Of a DNA stretch of 64,000 nt, positions 43,850 to 53,243 are shown piece by piece (position 1 is the stretch's first letter; every line of letters starts with the position of its first letter). The notes under the pieces are model-generated. The model saw only the letters and a program-made list of their open reading frames with translations, was not told the origin of the DNA and did no database searches. This DNA comes from Alpinimonas psychrophila (GTDB lineage: Bacteria; Actinomycetota; Actinomycetes; Actinomycetales; Microbacteriaceae), in assembly GCF_014137865.1 (NCBI RefSeq), contig NZ_JACGWU010000006.1:1-64000 (forward strand), written 5' to 3'. Both the position numbers and the translations under genes were made by a program.

Positions 43850-44851
43850 ATGACGCAACGTGAAATCGACGTTCCGCTTCATTCGCGTCTCCTCATCAAG
43901 AGCGACTTTGTTGACGACATCCGCGATGGCGTCAACAACCTCACAGAAGACGAGCACATCCTCACCCCGGGGCTCGACGGGCGCCTCCAAGGTACCGTCG
44001 CGGGCCTGAAAATCGGCGATGTGAGCATGGTTTTCGTATCGTACGGCAGCGACGTCACCGTGGTGAGCCCACCCAACCGCCGCCGAATCTTAGTCGCGCT
44101 GCCGTTGGGGCCAATGGGGGTCGAGTGCGGCAATAATGAATGGGTCGCCGAGGGGCCGTTCGCCCTCCACGGAACCCAAACCACGAAAATGGCCCCCCAC
44201 GGAGGCCTGGGTTGCCTCATCGCGGCCGTCGACGTTGGCGTCCTCGAGTCGCTTCTCGCGTCTACTTTTGGGCGAAGTCTGGCGAACCCCATGCTGCTTT
44301 CCATGGCCGAGCCACTCAAGATGGCAGCCCCCGAACTGATGACCTCCATCTGGTCGAGCGTCATCGGGCAAGTCGACGCCTCACCTGCGGGACAGCCAGA
44401 CGCCATGCTGGAGCAAGGGCTATCGGGCATTCTCATGTCCTCTATCTTGACGGGACTGTCGCCCTATATTTCGGATGTCCTGGAGCCAAAAACAAAGTTT
44501 CTCGGGCCCCGCTATGTCGCTGCAGCAAAGGTCTACCTCGAAGAGCATTTTGCCGAGGACATCAGTATCGAGGCCGTTGCGAGTGCCGTTGGCATCAGCG
44601 CCCGCCAACTCACGGCGGCGTTTCAAGAGCACATCGGCAAGTCTCCCGTTCAACTCTTGCGCGAGATTCGTCTCGAAAAGGTGCGGGGCAGAATCGAAGC
44701 CAGCCACCTTCCCGGGATCACGACCGTCTCAAGCATCGCCATGGCATCCGGATTCTCCCACCTTGGCCGGTTTTCGGCCCACTACGCTGAGAAATATCAA
44801 GAACAACCATCAGAGACGCTCAAGAGGGTACGCTTACGTCGCGAAACATGA
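43850..44851 (+). CDS. AraC-family regulator 1
   Basis: A 333-residue AraC protein. It has an N-terminal AraC-binding-like sensory domain and a C-terminal double helix-turn-helix (ISIEAVASAVGISARQLTAA and ITTVSSIAMASGFSHLGRFS). ATG 43850 is preceded by GGAGG at a good distance, so I prefer it over the ATG at 43835. It is the last gene of the ThDP/flavin operon and probably controls it. Its last codons and downstream sequence are homologous to 59826-59940 in front of AraC regulator 2. Confidence 0.9.
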   Translation: MTQREIDVPLHSRLLIKSDFVDDIRDGVNNLTEDEHILTPGLDGRLQGTVAGLKIGDVSMVFVSYGSDVTVVSPPNRRRILVALPLGPMGVECGNNEWVAEGPFALHGTQTTKMAPHGGLGCLIAAVDVGVLESLLASTFGRSLANPMLLSMAEPLKMAAPELMTSIWSSVIGQVDASPAGQPDAMLEQGLSGILMSSILTGLSPYISDVLEPKTKFLGPRYVAAAKVYLEEHFAEDISIEAVASAVGISARQLTAAFQEHIGKSPVQLLREIRLEKVRGRIEASHLPGITTVSSIAMASGFSHLGRFSAHYAEKYQEQPSETLKRVRLRRET

Positions 44852-44998
44852 TGTCGATTTTCTTTTACGCCCGTAACATATTTGTGACAACGCAGTCATA
44901 GAGTGGGGCAAAACAGAAACGGTAAAAAGAATGAGCCAGAAATCGAAGATTGATGTTGTTCACAATGGACACCGCTTTGGCAACGTCGGGCTCTGAAC
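44808..44998 (+). pseudogene. Remnant of AraC regulator 2 gene and its promoter
   Basis: Sequence from 44808 to 44938 parallels 59826-59950. From ATGAGCCA at 44932 it jumps to a stretch (AAATCGAAGATTGATGTTGT) identical to codons 36 onward of the intact AraC gene at 59944. The reading frame then ends in TGA right after GGCAACGTCGGGCTC. The remnant therefore carries an internal deletion of about 105 nt and has lost everything downstream. It encodes no functional protein. Confidence 0.85.
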
Positions 44999-45004
44999 CG
45001 TCCC

Positions 45005-45390
45005 GGTTTTCATGCCGCCGTTTTGTTGGCGGCTTCGTCGATGCTCGAAAGGCTGACCGCTGATCTCCGTCAAATTTTCGGAGATGACCGGGAATTCGCT
45101 ATCAACTTGTCTCAGCCACGACCCATCCAGATCGGTTCATCAGTCTCTCTGCGGCGTGCGTGGCTCGACTTTGCGGCTAACCCGCAGTGGGATAATACGA
45201 TGGGACTGATCGATGACATGCGCGTGAGCTGTTGAGCCTACGTGGTGGGCCCAAGCGCAAGACTGTTGCTGAGGTTAGCCTCGAAGTGGGCATCCCCCAT
45301 CATGGTCGTTTCGCTGAGTACTTTAGTGACCACTTCGGCATGGTTCCCTCAGCATTCACCGAGGGAACCATGCCGAAAGTAATCAGCTAA
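45005..45390 (+). pseudogene. Frameshifted AraC-family regulator fragment
   Basis: One frame (45023-45235) reads MLERLTADLRQIFGDDRE and WLDFAANPQWDNTMG. In another frame, from about 45222, the AraC DNA-binding domain continues: LLSLRGGPKRKTVAEVSLEV then GIPHHGRFAEYFSDHFGMVP, ending at TAA 45388-45390. A frameshift separates the two parts. The sequence is not that of AraC regulator 1 or 2, so it is a third, decayed regulator. Confidence 0.75.
45334..45377 (-). terminator. Terminator hairpin after iorB
   Basis: TTCGGCATGGTTCCCTC (45334-45350) and its exact complement (45361-45377) form a 17-bp stem with a 10-nt loop, six bases downstream of the iorB stop. There is no long T-run. It overlaps the end of the decayed AraC gene on the other strand. 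Confidence 0.75.
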
Positions 45391-47038
45391 CCTGGCTCAG
45401 GGCCAATCGTTCCAGCGCCTGATCTAGGGCAACTCCATCCTCGTCTTTCAGCGCTTCCTGAATAAGAGAGTTGAAGGTCTTCGCCGCTTCCTCACGGCCT
45501 AAGAGCGAAGGCACGACCGCCATCAACTTGCCGAAGCTTTCATTGCCGTGTGAAAGCGTTTGACCATAGCCCTTCAGTACCCGAGCGGCTTTGACCACCC
45601 CACAGGCGAGCTCATAGTCGACTTGTGCGACATCGATAGCGGTATCTAGCCACGCCTCAATAGCTAACTGTTCACGCCCATATCTCAATGAGCGAGGGCG
45701 CATCGGGCGCATCGAGGCGAGAATTCGCAAGGTACTAAATCCGAATACCGACGTGGTGTTGACAATCATTCCGCTTCGGGTAACTTTGCCGACAATCTTC
45801 TCCATGAAAGCTGAATTCGACAGCCAGCGCCCGAGGGATGTGGGCAAAGTATCTGCAATTTCATCAATTTGAGGGTGCAGGTACTCCCGCACTTGAGTGA
45901 GCTGCCCCTCGCCAGCTTTGGCTTCTTTGCGGACACCTTCGAGACGGTGAGCGCGAACCTTTTGCAGGGCTACTTGGATTGTGTCTTGGTACGCCATCCA
46001 TAGCGCAATGTGCCGTGCAGCCTCGAGAGTAAGCTCTGCTTGGTCATCATCACGAGCGCGATCAAACCCAATAAATCGCTCAGCTCTCTCAAGGTAGAGA
46101 TCTGTATATTCCGGGCTCTGGAAAACGGCAGTTCGCACACAACCATGAACAACCATTGAACGTGCCGCCTCGGGGAACTGGGAGACCCGATCCATACGTC
46201 TCTCGAGGTGTGGGCCAACGAGGCTACGAGGGTTCGAGATTGCGAGCTCATGATGCCGCTTCGCTTCTGCCTCAGCGGCCTCGGCTTCAGGATCCTGAGG
46301 CGGACGCATGCCGATTGTCAAGCGCACAGGCCCCGGTCCCGATGGTCGCTTAGGATGGGCTTTCTCAGCCTCGGCCAATGCCGCGGCCTCTTGAGCTGCA
46401 GTGAAGCCCAGCGAGAAAGCGGCCAGGGAGCGTTCGATGCCTTTACCCGATTCTCGGATGGTCTCCTCGAAATTCTCGCGCGGAACAGGCAGCACACCTG
46501 ATCCTGCGAAGGCACCGAAGAGCGAAGCTGAAATGACACTCCCCGCTGTCTGAGCGAGCCGTCCAAAATCTGCTGCGATGAGCAACTTTGAGCCCGCCTT
46601 GGCCGAAGCCAGAAGGCTCTCGACATCCACTCGCCCATCACCGAGCTCCATCTTTTCCGTCACGGAATAGACGCGGTTCGTTGAGGCTATGAGGGTTGTG
46701 CGGTCGGGAGTGCTGAACCCGCGTTGCAGGGCCCGGCCAGCCTCCATTAGCTCTGAGGCAATTACCACGTCAACCTGGCCTGGAGTCGGGAAGACGCTCA
46801 AGATTGGCTCTTGACGGGCACTGCCTTTCCCAGCTGGATACGAATCCGGGTAAAGCTCAACGTAATAAACTGTCGCTCCCGTACGCTGTGCGACGCCCGC
46901 CACGGAGGTACTTTGAGCGGTATAGCCCGAGGACTCTCCGAGAGCCACCATCCAGTTAGACAGCACACCACCACCTTCTCCACCCATCGCAAGAATTGCG
47001 ATTGTGATGGGTCGGCGTCCAGATTCCCACGAACTCAT
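45383..47038 (-). CDS. iorB: 2-oxoacid:ferredoxin oxidoreductase beta subunit (IorB type)
   Basis: A 551-residue subunit. The N-terminal domain (residues 1-190) is the pyruvate-ferredoxin-oxidoreductase gamma fold (ILAMGGEGGGVLSNWMVALG). A long C-terminal extension (residues 200-551), helical and without cofactor motifs, is seen in large IorB proteins. With IorA it oxidatively decarboxylates aryl 2-oxoacids to aryl-CoA using ferredoxin. ATG 47038 overlaps the iorA stop (ATGA), so I reject the longer frame starting at 47098. A 17-bp hairpin ends the operon. Confidence 0.88.
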   Translation of the reverse strand: MSSWESGRRPITIAILAMGGEGGGVLSNWMVALGESSGYTAQSTSVAGVAQRTGATVYYVELYPDSYPAGKGSARQEPILSVFPTPGQVDVVIASELMEAGRALQRGFSTPDRTTLIASTNRVYSVTEKMELGDGRVDVESLLASAKAGSKLLIAADFGRLAQTAGSVISASLFGAFAGSGVLPVPRENFEETIRESGKGIERSLAAFSLGFTAAQEAAALAEAEKAHPKRPSGPGPVRLTIGMRPPQDPEAEAAEAEAKRHHELAISNPRSLVGPHLERRMDRVSQFPEAARSMVVHGCVRTAVFQSPEYTDLYLERAERFIGFDRARDDDQAELTLEAARHIALWMAYQDTIQVALQKVRAHRLEGVRKEAKAGEGQLTQVREYLHPQIDEIADTLPTSLGRWLSNSAFMEKIVGKVTRSGMIVNTTSVFGFSTLRILASMRPMRPRSLRYGREQLAIEAWLDTAIDVAQVDYELACGVVKAARVLKGYGQTLSHGNESFGKLMAVVPSLLGREEAAKTFNSLIQEALKDEDGVALDQALERLALSQVS

Positions 47039-49203
47039 GCTGCAACCTCGTACTTCATCGCTCGACGCTCGACGGTCGAACTGAGCATGGTGATCCATGC
47101 CGAGCGAACGCTTCCCAAGATGCGATCGGCCAGATTGGGGTTGATGACCACGTCAGTTCGGTAGAACGACGGGCACAGGGATGCCGCATGAGCATTTGCA
47201 CCACACACGCCACAACCCACGCAGCTATCGATCACGGTCGCAACGGGATCTGTGCGCATGGGGTCTGGATTGTCCTTGATTGTCAGCGAAGGACACCCAG
47301 ATACTCGGATGCAGGCATGATCACCCGTGCATGTCTCAGCGTCAACGCCAAAGCGTTGGCGCACCACCCGTTTGCCAGATTTTATGGCTTGTGCTCTCGC
47401 AGGCTTATCTCGACGCTCCTTGTTAAGCATGCACTCGCTCTGAGCAATGATGACCTTGGGTCCGGGAGCATCCGTGGTGAATGCGTTGATGAAGACATCG
47501 CGGAGCTTACCGATTTCATAGGTGTTCGTGACGGTCTTAACCCACTTGACGCCAACGCCTCGCACCGCCTTTTCAATCGGGTGTTGGGTTGAACGGGTTG
47601 AGCTCTTTGTGCTCGTGGACAGCACATCCTGCCCGCCCGTAGCGGCCGCATAAGCGTTGTCGACGATGACGAGCACTTGATCGTTTTTGTTGAAGACTGC
47701 GTTGCCAACACCGCTCGTGAGACCGTTGTGCCAGAAACCTCCGTCACCCATCACTGCGACTGTAGAGCGGTCGGCACCCTGAGCATTCAGGGCAGAAGCA
47801 CCAGCTGAACCGAGTCCATACCCCATGGTGGTTGCACCTAAGTTGAAGGGTTCATTGATAGCGAAAAGGTGGCATCCGATATCAGCGCTCACGTGGTGTT
47901 CTTGTCCAATTTCGCGTTCCGCGAGCTTCATGGCACTGAAAATTGGTCGCTCAGGGCATCCAGTACACAGCCCTGGTGGTCGGGCCTGCACCTGCTTTGC
48001 ATCGACTCGTGGCGCGAAGGGGCTGCTGGGGTTATCTGCTGGAAGCAGCAGTGATGGGGTTGAGCTAATCAGCTCGGGGCGATATTGCCCGAGGAAGGTC
48101 GCCAGCCCCTTGACGATGACGTGCGTTTGATATTCGCCGGCCATTGGCAAGAAATCTTTGCCATGGAGGGCAGTGTCGCTTGCAGCTTTGCGCAGAATCG
48201 AGTTGATGTTCTGTTCGATGTAGTCAGGCTGACCTTCTTCAAGCAGAAGCACGGCCTTCTTGCCGGAACAGAAATCGATGACCTCTTGGTCGATTACCGG
48301 ATATGTGACGTTCATCACGTACATGGGCACCTTCGTGTTGCCGAAGGCGTCGGAACAGCCAAGAAGTTCGAGTCCGCGGTTAAGTGTGTTGTAGAGACCA
48401 CCCTGAACGATGATGCCAATGTCTTCAGCCTCACCGTCGAAAAACTCATTCATCTTGTTCTTACGGATGTATTCAACGGCAGCTGGCCAACGCTGGCTAA
48501 TCTTCTCGTGCTCGTGCAAGAAGCTTGCCGGTGGAAGGACGATGCGGCTGAGATCACGCTTCGGGTTTTCAACCGCTTCTGTCACCGTCATTTGGGGACG
48601 CTTATTATCTTCAGCGATGAAACTGCCATGGAGGTGGTTCGAGCGCAGCCGAATATCTAACATGACCGGAGTGTTGCTCGCCTCAGACAGTTCAAAGCCC
48701 TTCTGAACTGCGTCGACAATGGCAGTGATATTCGGTCGGGGATCGAGCAACCACATTTGGGACTTCATGGCGAAGGCGTGCGATCGCTCCTGCATGATGC
48801 TGGAACCCTCGCCGTAATCTTCACCCAGAATAACGAGTGCTCCACCCTTTACCCCGCCCGAAGCGAGGTTCGCGAGGGCATCGGAAGCAACGTTCAAGCC
48901 AACCGTAGATTTGAAGGCAACTGCTCCGCGCATGGGGTAGTGAACCGATGCGGCGAGCATGGCGGCGGCCGTGGCTTCGCTTGCAGAGTTTTCAAAGTAA
49001 ACGTCGAGTTCGTCTAGAATCTCTTTGGCATCGCTCAGCACATCCATGAGATGCGAGATTGGTGCGCCCTGGTACCCGCCAACATAGGAAACACCAGATT
49101 GAAGCAGGGCCTTGGTCACGGCCAAGATACCTTCAACGTGGAGCTCAGATCCAGCGCCCTGACGCAGTAGCTTAACTTCTTTGGCGAATGATCGCTCAGC
49201 CAT
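47035..49203 (-). CDS. iorA: 2-oxoacid:ferredoxin oxidoreductase alpha subunit (IorA type)
   Basis: A 722-residue subunit. It has the pyrimidine/core domain (YVGGYQGAPISHLMDVLSDA), the IorA signature PGLCTGCPERPIFSAMKLAE, the ThDP site AVMGDGGFWHNGLTSGVGNA and a C-terminal ferredoxin-like region with CTGDHACIRVSGCP and CVGCGVCGANAHAASLCP. It converts an aryl 2-oxoacid plus CoA to aryl-CoA and CO2. Indolepyruvate is the classical substrate; aryl glyoxylates such as isatinate are a possibility here. GGAAGG precedes ATG 49203. Its upstream region contains TGACGGTCGC. Confidence 0.92.
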   Translation of the reverse strand: MAERSFAKEVKLLRQGAGSELHVEGILAVTKALLQSGVSYVGGYQGAPISHLMDVLSDAKEILDELDVYFENSASEATAAAMLAASVHYPMRGAVAFKSTVGLNVASDALANLASGGVKGGALVILGEDYGEGSSIMQERSHAFAMKSQMWLLDPRPNITAIVDAVQKGFELSEASNTPVMLDIRLRSNHLHGSFIAEDNKRPQMTVTEAVENPKRDLSRIVLPPASFLHEHEKISQRWPAAVEYIRKNKMNEFFDGEAEDIGIIVQGGLYNTLNRGLELLGCSDAFGNTKVPMYVMNVTYPVIDQEVIDFCSGKKAVLLLEEGQPDYIEQNINSILRKAASDTALHGKDFLPMAGEYQTHVIVKGLATFLGQYRPELISSTPSLLLPADNPSSPFAPRVDAKQVQARPPGLCTGCPERPIFSAMKLAEREIGQEHHVSADIGCHLFAINEPFNLGATTMGYGLGSAGASALNAQGADRSTVAVMGDGGFWHNGLTSGVGNAVFNKNDQVLVIVDNAYAAATGGQDVLSTSTKSSTRSTQHPIEKAVRGVGVKWVKTVTNTYEIGKLRDVFINAFTTDAPGPKVIIAQSECMLNKERRDKPARAQAIKSGKRVVRQRFGVDAETCTGDHACIRVSGCPSLTIKDNPDPMRTDPVATVIDSCVGCGVCGANAHAASLCPSFYRTDVVINPNLADRILGSVRSAWITMLSSTVERRAMKYEVAA

Positions 49204-49431
49204 CTTTCAACCTTCCTAGAGACTTCATCGTCTTGGTAATGGATTAACAGTATCGGGTATGTACATTACTTGGCGACCGTCATTAAATAGGAATATACGG
49301 CTCTTCGGGATTCGGTTAAGGCCGAACGGCACTCCTCCTGCCGGCTCAGGCTTTTGGACGAAGTCTTCGCGGAGCGAATGGCCAAGTGGCTTCTCGGCCA
49401 CCCGTAATTCTCGAGGGTTGAAAAATGAGTA
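49204..49431. other. iorA upstream region, no gene recognised
   Basis: About 230 bases between iorA and the decayed permease. The inverse of the TGACGGTCGC motif lies at 49273-49282, near the likely iorA promoter. I see no convincing gene here. An open stretch on the minus strand encodes nothing I recognise. Confidence 0.5.
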
Positions 49432-50038
49432 TCAGCACCAGAAATTGTGAACGCAATGACGCGTCACATTGATTCCAGATGCTGGCGCCGCGAGCCTATT
49501 GCCTCGGGAGGCTCGGGAGGCTCGGGAGGCTCGAAGCATTCGGGCACTCTTGCTCTGGCCATACAACCACGCAAGAACAATCACACCCAGGGCGATCAAC
49601 ATCGTGGCTTGCAAGTCCAAGCTATGGGGAATGCCGACCATCTATTGGCCAGTAGTCGGAGCAATGCTGTCCCAGTAGGTCAAAATCTGAACGACCAACA
49701 TGAGCAAGGCAAACGTGGCGATACCCGCTTCGAGGCCGTGGAGGCGCATCGATGCAAATCCACTCAGCAAGGCGACAACTCCCCCGACGAGGCCACCGAG
49801 CAATAGCGCAACGAACGGATTGGCATTTGCCTCTTGCAGAAGGGGAAAGAGGCCGAAAAGATCCACACGACGCCGAGGGGAACGGCCAGCGTCCAAAGGG
49901 AAACCACCGATTCGGGAACGATGATGCGGGGCAGCTGGAGTCGAGTGTTCTATGCCGATTTCATACTCGCTCCTTTGCGGCTGACTGGGCGACTCCGTAG
50001 CGGGAGACCAGTAATCCCATCACCGACTGGGTAGCGAG
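49432..50038 (-). pseudogene. Decayed branched-chain amino-acid permease (LivM-type)
   Basis: Read on the minus strand, residues NPFVALLLGGLVGGVVALLS and GLEAGIATFALLMLVVQILT are a LivM-type ABC permease. The frame is broken by an in-frame TAG at 49642-49644 and then continues with MVGIPHSLDLQATMLIALGV. Upstream codons up to 50038 hold short remnants with an early stop just after ATGAAATCGGCA. The part around 49501-49533 has a 9-bp direct repeat. No intact LivF/G/H/J genes are near. Confidence 0.72.
49501..49533 (+). repeat. Short tandem repeat GGAGGCTCG
   Basis: Three copies of GGAGGCTCG follow a partial GCCTCG. It lies inside the decayed LivM-type gene and would encode RASRASRAS on the minus strand. 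It probably reflects slippage in sequence no longer under selection. Confidence 0.8.
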
Positions 50039-50902
50039 CTAGCCCGCGATGGCGACGGTCTTCTCGGGTAACGAACTAATGCTGCCCTCGAGCGTCGAAC
50101 GCACAAAAGCGAGGGCCGGAGCGTCGAGCTCGGCAACTACACGCTCGAGGACTCTTGCCGCTTCGTCGCCAGCCCAGTTTGCGGGGAGAAGCTCTCGGGG
50201 AAGTCCCGGATCACGCATGGGGAGCATCCGCCAGTCGTCAAGCGTGCGCATATAGCGGACGAAAGCCTCACGCTCGGGAACCTGCGCCCCATTCATTGAA
50301 TCAAGAACCGCGATATCGTCAGCGTGACCCGTGACGAAGGTTTGATAACGCGCATCAATGTCGACGAGATCCCAGCTTGAGTGAACCATTGCTTGGAGAT
50401 CTTGACCGCTACGGTGCTGCCCGACGAAGAGATTTGTATAGTTAGCCAAGTCAAGGGCGTCAATGAGATTGCTTGCTTCGGGGTGCATTCGAGCGGGCGC
50501 AATCCAAACCCCAGCACCAACGTTGCCAAACCCCAGTGACGCGAGACGCGAGCGGAGGAGGTGTCGATGAGCACGCTGAGTTTCTGGAATCGAAAAGCTG
50601 GCAATGCACCAGCCTTCCTCCAAAGTGGCGGGTTCCCGAGCGTGCCAAATAATCTTGTCACCCGAAAGAAGCGAGCGCTTCGCAGTGTCGGTGAGTCGAT
50701 AGCCACTTCTCCCACTTCGACGTTCAGCAATGAGCCACTTGCGCTTCTTCAGCCTAGAGACGCCTGTGCGCACGCTCGACTCTTCAGCGCCTAAGGCATC
50801 AAGCAAACTAACAATTGCACTGATTTGCATCCAGTCTTCTGTTCGACGGGCAAAAGCCCCGAGCAACGTGACCAACAAGGTCCGTGAGGTAATCCCAGCC
50901 AT
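50039..50902 (-). CDS. PaaX-family regulator
   Basis: A 287-residue PaaX-type repressor. The N-terminal winged helix is ALGAEESSVRTGVSRLKKRK, the central part has KIIWHAREPATLEEGWC, and the C-terminal domain ends in helices around LPRELLPANWAGDEAARVLE. PaaX proteins usually sense aryl-CoA thioesters such as phenylacetyl-CoA. Here the likely effector is the CoA ester made by IorAB or handled by the monooxygenase-reductase. It lies between the ior operon and the RidA/FAH divergent pair. Confidence 0.9.
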   Translation of the reverse strand: MAGITSRTLLVTLLGAFARRTEDWMQISAIVSLLDALGAEESSVRTGVSRLKKRKWLIAERRSGRSGYRLTDTAKRSLLSGDKIIWHAREPATLEEGWCIASFSIPETQRAHRHLLRSRLASLGFGNVGAGVWIAPARMHPEASNLIDALDLANYTNLFVGQHRSGQDLQAMVHSSWDLVDIDARYQTFVTGHADDIAVLDSMNGAQVPEREAFVRYMRTLDDWRMLPMRDPGLPRELLPANWAGDEAARVLERVVAELDAPALAFVRSTLEGSISSLPEKTVAIAG

Positions 50903-50975
50903 CTCACTATCTTCTCAGAAAGCTTGAGGCAACGATTGGCGCCACCATTCAAAAGCGTGGATGAGAAAGGTTTTT

Positions 50976-51266
50976 TTACTCGTCTCCGAGATAGGCCACA
51001 CCTTGAATCTCAATGAGAGCCTCTGGCTGCCACAGTTGAGTAACTCCAATGCCAGCCATAGCTGGGTACTCGGTGCCTGCCATTTCACGCCATTTTTGTC
51101 CGATGGCTTTCCCGTTGCGTTGATAGTCGTCAATGTCCGTGAGATAGCTCGTGACGTCCACGAGGTCGGTCGGCTTGCCTCCGGCGTGTTCCAGTGTCGC
51201 GTGGACGTTTGCAAAGGCCCTCTCGAACTGTTCAAGAATTCCTCCTAGAACAATCTTTCGCGTCAT
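50976..51266 (-). CDS. RidA/YjgF-family protein
   Basis: A 96-residue RidA-type protein, shorter than the usual 125-130. It has FANVHATLEHAGGKPTDLVD, the strand VTSYLTDIDDYQRNGKAIGQ and PAMAGIGVTQLWQPEALIEI. Members hydrolyse reactive imines. One subgroup deaminates 2-aminomuconate in aromatic-amine degradation. The Arg usually found in the VTxLWxPxxLxEI region is replaced by Gln. It is divergent from the FAH hydrolase, which suits an amino-substituted ring-cleavage product, but this is inference. Confidence 0.85.
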   Translation of the reverse strand: MTRKIVLGGILEQFERAFANVHATLEHAGGKPTDLVDVTSYLTDIDDYQRNGKAIGQKWREMAGTEYPAMAGIGVTQLWQPEALIEIQGVAYLGDE

Positions 51267-51340
51267 TATTGACTCCTTAAATTTGGCTGATATCAGGCCT
51301 TACAGTACTGACCCAGATTCGGATTTATATCTCTCTCTTG

Positions 51341-51363
51341 TAACGGTCGTGAATATTATGACA
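51341..51363. promoter_or_regulatory. TAACGGTCGT-N7-ATGACA element between ridA-like and FAH genes
   Basis: TAACGGTCGT (51341-51350) and ATGACA (51358-51363) recur with the same order at 59877-59901 upstream of AraC regulator 2. Partial versions (ACGGTCG with flanking TGA) occur at 38627 and upstream of iorA at 49273-49282. It may be the site of a common regulator of the aromatic island. The significance has not been computed. Confidence 0.45.
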
Positions 51364-51445
51364 TACTGATGAAAATCGCGAGAAGAATTAATGTGTTTGC
51401 AATCAGGCGTTCACCACCCTCCACCGATCACATAAGGAGCAAGCG

Positions 51446-52300
51446 ATGAGGCTAGCGACAATCCGTCAGCCTGATGGAACCACGCGCGCGGCGGTGGAGT
51501 ACAACGAACAGTGGTTTCAGCTCGACGTCGCAAGCGTCAGCGATCTCGTCACGCTCCCCACCTGGAGGGCACTAGCCTCCGCGGCAATCAACGACAGCAC
51601 AGCACCGAGATTGCGCCTATCCGATGCCACCCTCGCCACTCCTTTGCCCAGCCCGAGAAAAATCGTGTGTTGCGGGTTGAACTATCACGACCACATCGCG
51701 GAGACCGGTCGAGATGTTCCTGAATACCCGACGTTGTTTGCCAAGTTTGGCGACACTCTCACCGACCCTTACGCCGAAATCAATGTAGGGGCTGATTCCC
51801 AAAAGGTTGATTGGGAGGCGGAACTCGCCGTTGTCATTGGCTCCTCCTTGCGCCGGGCAACCAAGGCTGAGGCTGAGGCTGGGATTCTCGGCTACACCGT
51901 CGCGAATGACGTCTCTTACCGCGACTGGCAAGCGCGAACCTTGCAGTGGTTCCAAGGCAAAGCGTGGGACGCCACAACGCCCGTTGGTCCAGTCATAGTG
52001 ACGGCTGATGAAATCTCGCCCAAGCAAGGGCTGGCCGTAACCACCAGCATCGACGGTGAAGTTGTGCAGTCGAGCAACACCCGCGAACTCGTCTTTGATG
52101 CCGCCGATCTCGTGGCTTACGTATCCCAGTTCACCCAACTCTCGCCCGGCGACCTCATTTTAACCGGAACGCCAGGAGGCGTTGGCCTCGGCCGAAGCCC
52201 TCAAAGATGGCTGCGTGATGGCGAAGTACTCACGACAACTATCGAGGGAATCGGTAGCTTGCGTAACCAGTTTCGAATTTCCACCACAGAGGGGTACTAA
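51446..52300 (+). CDS. Fumarylacetoacetate-hydrolase-family enzyme
   Basis: A 284-residue FAH-fold enzyme. VCCGLNYHDHIAETG is the substrate loop. DWEAELAVVIG carries the metal Glu pair, VANDVSYRDWQ the metal Asp, and LILTGTPGGVGLG ends the active site. The family hydrolyses or isomerises ring-cleavage products such as fumarylpyruvate or hydroxyheptadienedioate. It is the first gene of a four-gene operon with a TesB thioesterase, a CoA-ester monooxygenase-reductase and a cyclase-family hydrolase. The start has AAGGAG upstream. Confidence 0.9.
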   Translation: MRLATIRQPDGTTRAAVEYNEQWFQLDVASVSDLVTLPTWRALASAAINDSTAPRLRLSDATLATPLPSPRKIVCCGLNYHDHIAETGRDVPEYPTLFAKFGDTLTDPYAEINVGADSQKVDWEAELAVVIGSSLRRATKAEAEAGILGYTVANDVSYRDWQARTLQWFQGKAWDATTPVGPVIVTADEISPKQGLAVTTSIDGEVVQSSNTRELVFDAADLVAYVSQFTQLSPGDLILTGTPGGVGLGRSPQRWLRDGEVLTTTIEGIGSLRNQFRISTTEGY

Positions 52301-52303
52301 GAC

Positions 52304-53212
52304 GTGGGTATCGATGAGAGAAACCTCGGCGATAGCAGCCGCTTTCTTGCAGCCATTCAACTAACCGAGACATCGGCTAAGTTTTTTGATCGCGCGTTCA
52401 ACGTCATTCCTCAGTATGTTCCGTGGCCCAAGGCTTATGGTGGCGACTCAGTCGCTCAAGCTGCCGCCGCCGCGATAGCAACCATCGGCGATGATCGCGA
52501 ACTTCATTCGCTGCACAGTACATTCTTGCGACCAGTTGATGTCGGGCAGATTGTGAGATACGAAGTTGAATTATTGCGCGATGGTCGCGGCTACTCAACG
52601 CGTTATGTCCGCGGTTACCAAAACGAGAAAGTTGTCTTCGCTGCAACCGCCTCTTTTCAGGTGCCTGAGTCGGGACCTGTCATCACCCCCGAAATGCCGA
52701 ACGTACCTGCGCCCGAGCAACTCCCCAGCTCGGCCGAATATCTTTCCTCCATTGGTGAAGACGCAAGCGAGGCGGGCGACTACTGGGCGCGAGGTCGAAG
52801 CTTCGATATGCGCCATGTCCCCGGGCCGATTTATACGACGGTAGAAGGGGAGCGGACCGCCCATCAGGCGATTTGGATTCGTGCCTTCGAAACACTCCCC
52901 GACGATGCACGCATTCAGCAAGTTGGTTTGAGCTACGTCTGTGATTACACCATCCTTGAACCTTCACTGCGTGCCATGGGACTGAACTGGTCGTCACACG
53001 GCCTCGCCACGGCAAGCCTCGATCACGCAATGTGGTTCCACTCCCCCGCACGCATTGATGAGTGGATGCTCTACACGCAAGAAGCAGCCGGAACACAGAG
53101 TGGGCGCGGGCTCAACATCGGACGATTCTTCACCCCCAGCGGCACTCTCGTCGCGACTGTCATACAGGAGGGGCTTCTCCGGCAACCCCTTCCGCAGGAA
53201 CGCACCTTCTAG
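52304..53212 (+). CDS. TesB-type acyl-CoA thioesterase
   Basis: A 302-residue double-hotdog thioesterase: VPWPKAYGGDSVAQAAAAA in the first half and SLDHAMWFHSPARIDEWML in the second, with the Asp of the TesB catalytic set. It would release CoA from a ring-modified acid or a downstream acyl-CoA. The GTG start at 52304 lies three bases after the FAH stop. It is followed 31 nt later by the monooxygenase-reductase gene. Confidence 0.9.
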   Translation: MGIDERNLGDSSRFLAAIQLTETSAKFFDRAFNVIPQYVPWPKAYGGDSVAQAAAAAIATIGDDRELHSLHSTFLRPVDVGQIVRYEVELLRDGRGYSTRYVRGYQNEKVVFAATASFQVPESGPVITPEMPNVPAPEQLPSSAEYLSSIGEDASEAGDYWARGRSFDMRHVPGPIYTTVEGERTAHQAIWIRAFETLPDDARIQQVGLSYVCDYTILEPSLRAMGLNWSSHGLATASLDHAMWFHSPARIDEWMLYTQEAAGTQSGRGLNIGRFFTPSGTLVATVIQEGLLRQPLPQERTF

Positions 53213-53243
53213 TCATTTAAAACGAAAAAACTAAGGAGTCAGA

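Noticed and set aside
49501-49533. CRISPR-like repeat
   Set aside because: The unit is 9 bp with no spacers and lies in a decayed gene; it is a simple tandem repeat.
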